From: Methyloligella sp050110875
Lineage (GTDB): Bacteria > Pseudomonadota > Alphaproteobacteria > Rhizobiales > Methyloligellaceae
Reading direction: 5' to 3'
Assembly (NCBI GenBank): GCA_050110875.1
Contig: CP188828.1
Span: 1,302,001-1,366,000, forward strand
DNA length: 64,000 bases
Shown: piece by piece, positions 59,267 to 64,000 of the stretch
Position numbering within the stretch: the stretch's first letter is position 1
Layout of the letters: every line of letters begins with the position of its first letter
Made by a program: the position numbers and the translations under genes
Notes under the pieces: model-generated
Databases searched by the model: none
What the model was told of the DNA's origin: nothing
What the model saw: the letters and a program-made list of their open reading frames with translations, nothing else

Positions 59267-60520
59267 ATGAGGGTTCTGCTCTTCACCTTCGGCAGCCGCG
59301 GCGACGTTCAGCCTTATGTGGCGCTGGGGGCGGCGCTGGTCCGGCGGGGCCATGAGGTGGCGCTCTGCACCGGCCAAGGCTTCGACGATTTGATCGTCGA
59401 ATACGGGATTGCGCCGGCGACGGTTTCCATCAACTACCGGGAAATCATCCAGATGCCGGTGGCCCAGGAGGCGTTTCGCAGCATCGCCGGACGATTCAAG
59501 GCGATGCGTCATTTCAAGGGGGTGATCCGGACCCAGTTCGACGAGATGTGGGCGGTGGCGCAGGAATTCCGCCCCGATGTCATCGTCTATCACCCAAGAG
59601 GCTTCGCGGCCCAGCATATCGCCGAGGCGCTCCAGGCAGTGGCCGTGGCGTCCACCCTGCAGCCGGCTTTCGTTCCGACCGGTGCGTTTCCTAACCCGTT
59701 CACGCCGCTTCCGGATCTCGGCTGGCTCGGCAACCGGCTAAGCCACGACCTCATCGACCGGGTGACGCGCTGGGCGCAAAGATCGCTGATCGGCAAATGG
59801 CGGGAGAGCAAGCTCGGCCTCGCCACGCGGGGGCCGACGAATTTCTTCGAAGGCTACGATCCGAAGGGACGGCTCCGGCAGCGGCTGCACGCCTATAGCC
59901 GCTATCTGGCGCCGCGGCCCGACGATTGGACGGAGCGGGAGCGGATCACCGGCTACTGGTTTCTCGATCAGGTCGGGCATTTCCAGCCGCCGCCGGCGCT
60001 GGAGCGGTTTCTGGCGAGCGGACCGCCGCCGGTCTATGTCGGTTTTGGCAGCATGCCCGCGGCGGATGTGAAGCGGCAGACCAAGACGGTGATCAAGGGG
60101 TTGAAGCTTGCCGGCATGCGCGGCGTTCTCGCCACGGGCTGGGGCGGGCTGGATCCTGTGCCGACGGACGGGATCTACAGGTTGGAGGAGGTGCCCCACG
60201 ATTGGCTGTTCCAGCGCTGCTCAGTGGTGGTGCATCACGGCGGCGCCGGCACGACCCATGAGGGGCTGCGCTGGGGGCGGCCGACGATCGTTTGCCCCAT
60301 GGGAATGGATCAGCCCTATTGGGGGCGGTGCGTGACCGCGCTGGGGGCGGGGCCGAAGATGCTCCCCTTGCGGTCGCTCACGCCAAGCGGCTTGGTCCGG
60401 GCGTTGCAGAAAGCGCGACGCTGGGAGACGCTGTCCCGCGCGGCGGAGATCGGCTCGGCGATCGGCCAGGAGAAGGGCGCCGAGGATGCCGCGGAGATGA
60501 TCGACGCTCTGAGCTTTTAG
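59267..60520 (+). CDS. Glycosyltransferase family 1 (UGT/YjiC-like)
   Basis: A 417-residue inverting glycosyltransferase with GT-B fold, similar to sterol and macrolide glucosyltransferases. N-terminal FTFGSRGDVQPYVALGAALV is typical, and the sugar-nucleotide site near the C-terminus reads VVVHHGGAGTTHEGLRWGRP, with TIVCPMGMDQPYWGRCV. The acceptor is not known; lipids such as hopanoids or diglycerides are candidates. It is convergent with purK (5-bp gap). Confidence 0.91.
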   Translation: MRVLLFTFGSRGDVQPYVALGAALVRRGHEVALCTGQGFDDLIVEYGIAPATVSINYREIIQMPVAQEAFRSIAGRFKAMRHFKGVIRTQFDEMWAVAQEFRPDVIVYHPRGFAAQHIAEALQAVAVASTLQPAFVPTGAFPNPFTPLPDLGWLGNRLSHDLIDRVTRWAQRSLIGKWRESKLGLATRGPTNFFEGYDPKGRLRQRLHAYSRYLAPRPDDWTERERITGYWFLDQVGHFQPPPALERFLASGPPPVYVGFGSMPAADVKRQTKTVIKGLKLAGMRGVLATGWGGLDPVPTDGIYRLEEVPHDWLFQRCSVVVHHGGAGTTHEGLRWGRPTIVCPMGMDQPYWGRCVTALGAGPKMLPLRSLTPSGLVRALQKARRWETLSRAAEIGSAIGQEKGAEDAAEMIDALSF

Positions 60521-60525
60521 GTGCG

Positions 60526-61611
60526 CTAGGTCGTTTTCGGCGAAATGCGGGTGATGTGGCCCATCTTGCGGCCGGGACGGCTTTCCGCCTTGCCGTAAAG
60601 ATGAAGCGCGACGCGCTCGTCGGCCGCCAGGGCCTGCCAGCGGTCCGCATCGCCGCCGATGAGATTGGTCATCACCGCATCGCTGTGGCGTCTCGTGGGA
60701 CCGAGGGGCCAGCCGGCAATGGCGCGGATGTGGTTCTCGAACTGGCTCGCCTGACAGGCGTCGATGGTCCAGTGGCCGGAATTGTGAACCCGGGGCGCGA
60801 TCTCGTTGACGATCAATGCCGGCCTGTCGCCCGCACAATGGAACATCTCCACGCAGAGCACGCCCACATGCTCGAGCGCGCCGGCGATCTTGCCGGCGAT
60901 TTCGCGGGCCTTGTAGGTGCAATCGCCAGTGATGCCGGCAGGCACATGGCTGCTCGCCAGAATGCCGTTCCGATGATGGTTCTCGATCACGTCGTAGAAG
61001 CCCAGGGCGCCGTCCTCCGACCGGACGGTGACGACAGAAACCTCCCGGTCGAAGGAGACGAAGCCTTCCAGGATCGCCGGCTGCCCGCCGATCTCCTGCA
61101 TGGCGTTCTCCGCGTCGGCAGCGCGGCGGATGACGACCTGGCCCTTGCCGTCATATCCGAAGCGGCGGGTCTTGAGCAGGGCCGGGGCGCCGAGCGTGTC
61201 GAGCGCGCGTTTCAGATCGTCGGCACTTTCGACCGGGGCGAAGGGCGCGACCGGAATGCCGAGGTCTTCGACGAACCGCTTCTCCAGAAGCCGGTCCTGG
61301 GTGATGGCGAAGGCGCGGGCCGGCGGGGCGAGGCGGGCGCCTTTGGCAGCGGCCTCCAGGGCGCCGGCCGAGACATTCTCGAATTCGCAGGTAACGACAT
61401 CGACCTCGCCGGCGAAAGCGGCGATCTTGGCCGCGTCGTCATAGGGGCCGATCACGGTCCGGTCGGCGAATTGAGAGGCCGGGGATTCCGGCCCGTCGGC
61501 ATAGATATGAACCTTCAGCCCAAGGCGGGAAGCGGCGACCGAGAGCATGCGGCCGAGCTGACCGCCGCCCAAGATGCCGATCGTTCCACCGGGAGGGAGC
61601 ATCTCGCCCAT
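60526..61611 (-). CDS. purK: N5-carboxyaminoimidazole ribonucleotide synthase
   Basis: PurK carboxylates AIR with ATP and bicarbonate in purine synthesis. The 361-residue protein is an ATP-grasp enzyme: IGILGGGQLGRMLSVAASRL at the N-terminus, LLKTRRFGYDGKGQ in the ATP-binding loop, and the end of the grasp domain ALIVNEIAPRVHNSGHWTID. The ATG at 61611 is used; a frame reaching up to 61740 is out of line with purE. It is downstream of purE in the same operon with a 7-bp gap. Confidence 0.95.
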   Translation of the reverse strand: MGEMLPPGGTIGILGGGQLGRMLSVAASRLGLKVHIYADGPESPASQFADRTVIGPYDDAAKIAAFAGEVDVVTCEFENVSAGALEAAAKGARLAPPARAFAITQDRLLEKRFVEDLGIPVAPFAPVESADDLKRALDTLGAPALLKTRRFGYDGKGQVVIRRAADAENAMQEIGGQPAILEGFVSFDREVSVVTVRSEDGALGFYDVIENHHRNGILASSHVPAGITGDCTYKAREIAGKIAGALEHVGVLCVEMFHCAGDRPALIVNEIAPRVHNSGHWTIDACQASQFENHIRAIAGWPLGPTRRHSDAVMTNLIGGDADRWQALAADERVALHLYGKAESRPGRKMGHITRISPKTT

Positions 61612-61618
61612 ACGCGCT

Positions 61619-62137
61619 CTAATCCTGGTCTTGCGGGGAATGAGCGACCGAATCGGTCTGGGCCTTGCGCCAGGCCTCGATGCGGCCGGTGAGCTCCGGA
61701 TCGCAAATGGCGAGGATCTGCGCGGCGAGAAGGGCGGCATTGGTGGCGCCCGCTTCGCCGATGGCCAGGCTACCCACGGGCACGCCGGCGGGCATCTGGG
61801 CGATGGAGAGCAGGCTGTCCAGGCCTTTCAGGGCGCGGCTCTCGATGGGGACGCCGAGCACCGGAAGCTCGGTCATGGAGGCGGTCATGCCGGGCAGATG
61901 CGCCGCCCCGCCGGCCCCGGCGATAATCACCTTCAAGCCGCGGCCGCGGGCCTCCTTGGCATAGCTGTAAAGCCGGTCGGGCGTCCGGTGGGCGGAAACG
62001 ATGCGCGTCTCGTAAGGCACCGCCAACTTATCCAGCACCTCGGCCGCCTTCTGCAAGGTCGGCCAATCGGAACGGCTTCCCATGATGATGCCGACGCTGG
62101 GTTTTTCTCCGCTTGCCGTTTTGGGCTCGCTCATCAA
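61619..62137 (-). CDS. purE: N5-carboxyaminoimidazole ribonucleotide mutase
   Basis: PurE moves the carboxyl group to form CAIR, the step after PurK. The 172-residue protein (171 if the second Met is used) has VGIIMGSRSDWPTLQKAAEV, the catalytic His in VSAHRTPDRLY, and IAGAGGAAHLPGMTASMTEL. It is the first gene of the purEK operon. Confidence 0.96.
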   Translation of the reverse strand: MMSEPKTASGEKPSVGIIMGSRSDWPTLQKAAEVLDKLAVPYETRIVSAHRTPDRLYSYAKEARGRGLKVIIAGAGGAAHLPGMTASMTELPVLGVPIESRALKGLDSLLSIAQMPAGVPVGSLAIGEAGATNAALLAAQILAICDPELTGRIEAWRKAQTDSVAHSPQDQD

Positions 62138-62259
62138 AAAGCTTTCCGGCGCAGATCTGCGCCTCTCCTGGAAAAGCGCGCGATTATAGGGTTGCGCGAT
62201 TGCTTGGCAAGGTCGGCGGGGGCGGAATTCTAACGCTTCGCACGAGACGGATCAGCGGC

Positions 62260-63222
62260 TCAATAGGTCAGAGTCACGATCACGCTGTCAGTATAGGTGG
62301 CGGGCGGCGGTGTGGTTTGGGGCGGCACCCGGCCGTAGGTGACGAATTGCTGCGCGGTTCCCGTGCCGGTGCTGCCTTGCAGCTCGGCGCCGGCATTGCC
62401 CCACGGATCGCTATGTCCGGCGTCTTTGTAGATGCCGTAGGTTACGACGTTGCCGCCGGAGGACATCTCCCGGGCCGTCGGACCGGTCCCCGTCGTCCCG
62501 TTGTTGAGACCGATGGTGAAGGGCGTGTCGGCGGTGCAGGTCGCGGTGATCTGGCCTTGCGCATCGATATTGGCGGTCAAGAATCCCGTTGTACCGAATT
62601 GGATATCCTGGGCGCTGACGGTGCAGTTCTTCTGGACCTCGGCGGTTGCCGTGAAGGTGGGGTTGGCCTGCTGGGTCAGGAGGCCGATATTATCGCAGGC
62701 GATGAGACCGACCACGTTCAGCCCATAGTCGAAAAAGTCGTCTCCTGCGGTGAAGTTGGAGCTGTAGCTGCCCTCGGGCGCGGTGCCTTGCCCGCCGAAA
62801 ATGCGGCCATAGATGGTCCGTGTGCCATTCGCGGTTCCGCCGAGGAACGGGATCGAAAAGTCGATCGGCGGGATGGTCCCGCCATAAGCCCAATAATCCG
62901 AGCCCCAGACGGTCGTGCGTGCCGCATCGGTATAAAGCTGATAGGCCAAAGTGCTGGCGCCAGGCCCCTGGAGGTACCGGGCCGTCCCGTCGGCGCCGCC
63001 GCTCCCTTCGCCGATACTGGGACAAATCCTGTAGCTGCCGACCAAGCCCGAGCAGGAGTAGCTGACAGTCGCCGTCGTATCGACCGGGCCGCCCCCCAGA
63101 GTGTCGACATTGCCGAAGCTCATACTGCTGATGGAGAAGCTGCAGGATTGAGCGGCGGCGGGGGCGTGCTGCGAGAGGAGCAGGAGAATCGCGAGAAGGA
63201 CGCTATAGCCGAGGCGCTTCAT
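62260..63222 (-). CDS. Spore coat U (SCPU) domain protein, CsuE-like tip subunit
   Basis: A 320-residue exported protein: a signal peptide (about 1-24, ending in PAAAQSC) and two tandem SCPU domains. Such two-domain proteins are the tip adhesins (CsuE type) of archaic chaperone-usher pili involved in attachment and biofilm. Cysteine pairs (CSFSISSMSFGNVDTL, VSYSCSG and NCTVSAQDIQFG, ITATCTAD) mark the two domains. It overlaps the usher gene by four bases (ATGA), so it is the last gene of the operon. Confidence 0.86.
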   Translation of the reverse strand: MKRLGYSVLLAILLLLSQHAPAAAQSCSFSISSMSFGNVDTLGGGPVDTTATVSYSCSGLVGSYRICPSIGEGSGGADGTARYLQGPGASTLAYQLYTDAARTTVWGSDYWAYGGTIPPIDFSIPFLGGTANGTRTIYGRIFGGQGTAPEGSYSSNFTAGDDFFDYGLNVVGLIACDNIGLLTQQANPTFTATAEVQKNCTVSAQDIQFGTTGFLTANIDAQGQITATCTADTPFTIGLNNGTTGTGPTAREMSSGGNVVTYGIYKDAGHSDPWGNAGAELQGSTGTGTAQQFVTYGRVPPQTTPPPATYTDSVIVTLTY

Positions 63223-64000
63223 CGGCAGACGACACCGGGGATCTGGGTCTGGGTGCCCGATGTGGGCAAGAAGGCGAAGCTGGCCTGGCAGGCGGCTCCC
63301 TCCGCCAGGGCGATAGTGACATGGTTCTGCGGCTGCAGGTCGTGGATGTAGGCTTGGCCGTCATAGCCGACGACGAAGATGTTGTCGGTGCCGGTCACAC
63401 GGCCTGAGAGACCGGCAGCAAGCGGCGTCCCGGCCGTATCCTGAAAGGAGACCAGGGCGGAGGGCGCTTCGGTCTGCACCTCGAAGGCGATCACCGCGCC
63501 GTTGCGGTCCCGGGGCACCACGCGCTCTTCCGTTTCGGCGAAGTCGGCATCGAGAGGCAGGCTCGCCGGATCGATGGCGATGGTGTTTTCCTGATAGGCG
63601 TTGAGATAGGGAATCAGCAGCTTGCCCTTGCGGTTGGTGCGGCCGACGGGTCGGTTCTCGTACAGCACATCGACGCCAGGCGCGCCGGCATCGACGACGG
63701 CGAAAGACTCGTAGATCGGATTGGTGAAGAAGAGCCCGCCGCCTGCGGCGACCACGGCACCCTGGGCCTGGAGCGATGCGCCGTAGCTGTCCTCGAATTG
63801 TTGGATGCCGCTTTCGATATAGGCGGGACGGGCACGATAGCTGGCGAAGGCGAAACGATCTTTGGTGGTGCCTTCCCGATCGCGGATGCGCCAGCCGAAG
63901 GAGCCGATTTCGGCGGTATCGGAGCGTTTCAGATCGAAACCCGCGATCTCGTTATCCTGGTTCTTCTCGACGCTGACAGCACCGGAATGGCGGCGTCCGA
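63219..64000 (-). CDS. Chaperone-usher pilus outer membrane usher (C-terminal part, 5' end outside window)
   Basis: The C-terminal part of an usher of the FimD/CsuD type; about 260 residues are visible and the frame continues past the right edge. It includes the end of the beta-barrel (SFGWRIRDREGTTKDRFAFA, then YRARPAYIESGIQQF) and the C-terminal plug-like domains (FFTNPIYESFAVVDAGAPGV, VLYENRPVGRTNRKGKLLIP). It sits just upstream of the tip-adhesin gene, as in csu operons. The pilin and chaperone genes should lie further right. Confidence 0.9.
   Translation of the reverse strand, partial: GRRHSGAVSVEKNQDNEIAGFDLKRSDTAEIGSFGWRIRDREGTTKDRFAFASYRARPAYIESGIQQFEDSYGASLQAQGAVVAAGGGLFFTNPIYESFAVVDAGAPGVDVLYENRPVGRTNRKGKLLIPYLNAYQENTIAIDPASLPLDADFAETEERVVPRDRNGAVIAFEVQTEAPSALVSFQDTAGTPLAAGLSGRVTGTDNIFVVGYDGQAYIHDLQPQNHVTIALAEGAACQASFAFLPTSGTQTQIPGVVCR

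Overview
The window reads as a continuous stretch of alphaproteobacterial chromosome, most likely from the Hyphomicrobiales (Rhizobiales). It is GC-rich and densely coded, with no integrase, transposase, prophage or CRISPR array seen. The placement rests on a CpdR response regulator, the DUF1036, DUF1244, DUF2312 and DUF882 families, an aa3-oxidase subunit IV beside a three-gene pnt transhydrogenase operon, an αr8/mmgR-type (suhB family) sRNA in its usual neighbourhood, and a ROSE-type thermosensor on an hsp20 gene. The species cannot be named from the sequence alone.

Layout. 0-9 kb: Nudix hydrolase, ferrochelatase, a stomatin/NfeD pair, a B12-binding-type radical SAM protein, arabinose-5-phosphate isomerase, a beta-barrel outer membrane protein and galU. 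9-18 kb: an envelope block with galE, two secreted lytic transglycosylases, two SGNH-hydrolase-like exported proteins, an MBOAT O-acyltransferase and a small membrane protein. This looks like a cell-wall or polysaccharide O-acetylation module. 18-24 kb: gltBD. 24-29.5 kb: a heat-shock hsp20 gene with an RpoH-type promoter and RNA thermometer, a lipase-like hydrolase, histidinol phosphatase, the sRNA, an N-formylglutamate amidohydrolase, cpdR and tRNA-Val(GAC). 29.8-34.5 kb: an MHYT-GGDEF diguanylate cyclase, a TIGR02587/TIGR02588 pair, a small ion channel, a zinc-independent bL36 behind a leader hairpin, and a TPR protein.

34.6-37 kb: a compact operon of three unrecognised small membrane proteins translationally coupled to an APC-type permease, behind a TTGACA promoter with a palindrome. 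This is the best candidate for an undescribed multi-subunit system. 37-47 kb: two unknown membrane proteins, pyruvate kinase, DUF1036, an amidohydrolase-DUF1244 fusion, DUF2312, a DUF882 peptidase-like protein, an L,D-transpeptidase and an NtrC-type regulator. 47-54 kb: oligoendopeptidase F, DUF411, an EEP-family phosphodiesterase, an ABC1 kinase, and a small gene broken by two apparent G-run deletions. 54-58 kb: oxidase subunit IV and pntAA-pntAB-pntB, the first with an unusual Lys/Ala-rich tail. 58-64 kb: rpsU, a glycosyltransferase, purEK, and the 3' part of a chaperone-usher (Csu-like) pilus operon that runs off the right edge.

Coordinates of plus-strand and minus-strand genes include the stop codon. 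Several starts were moved inward to a codon with a Shine-Dalgarno sequence or a proper signal peptide, and the entries say where.
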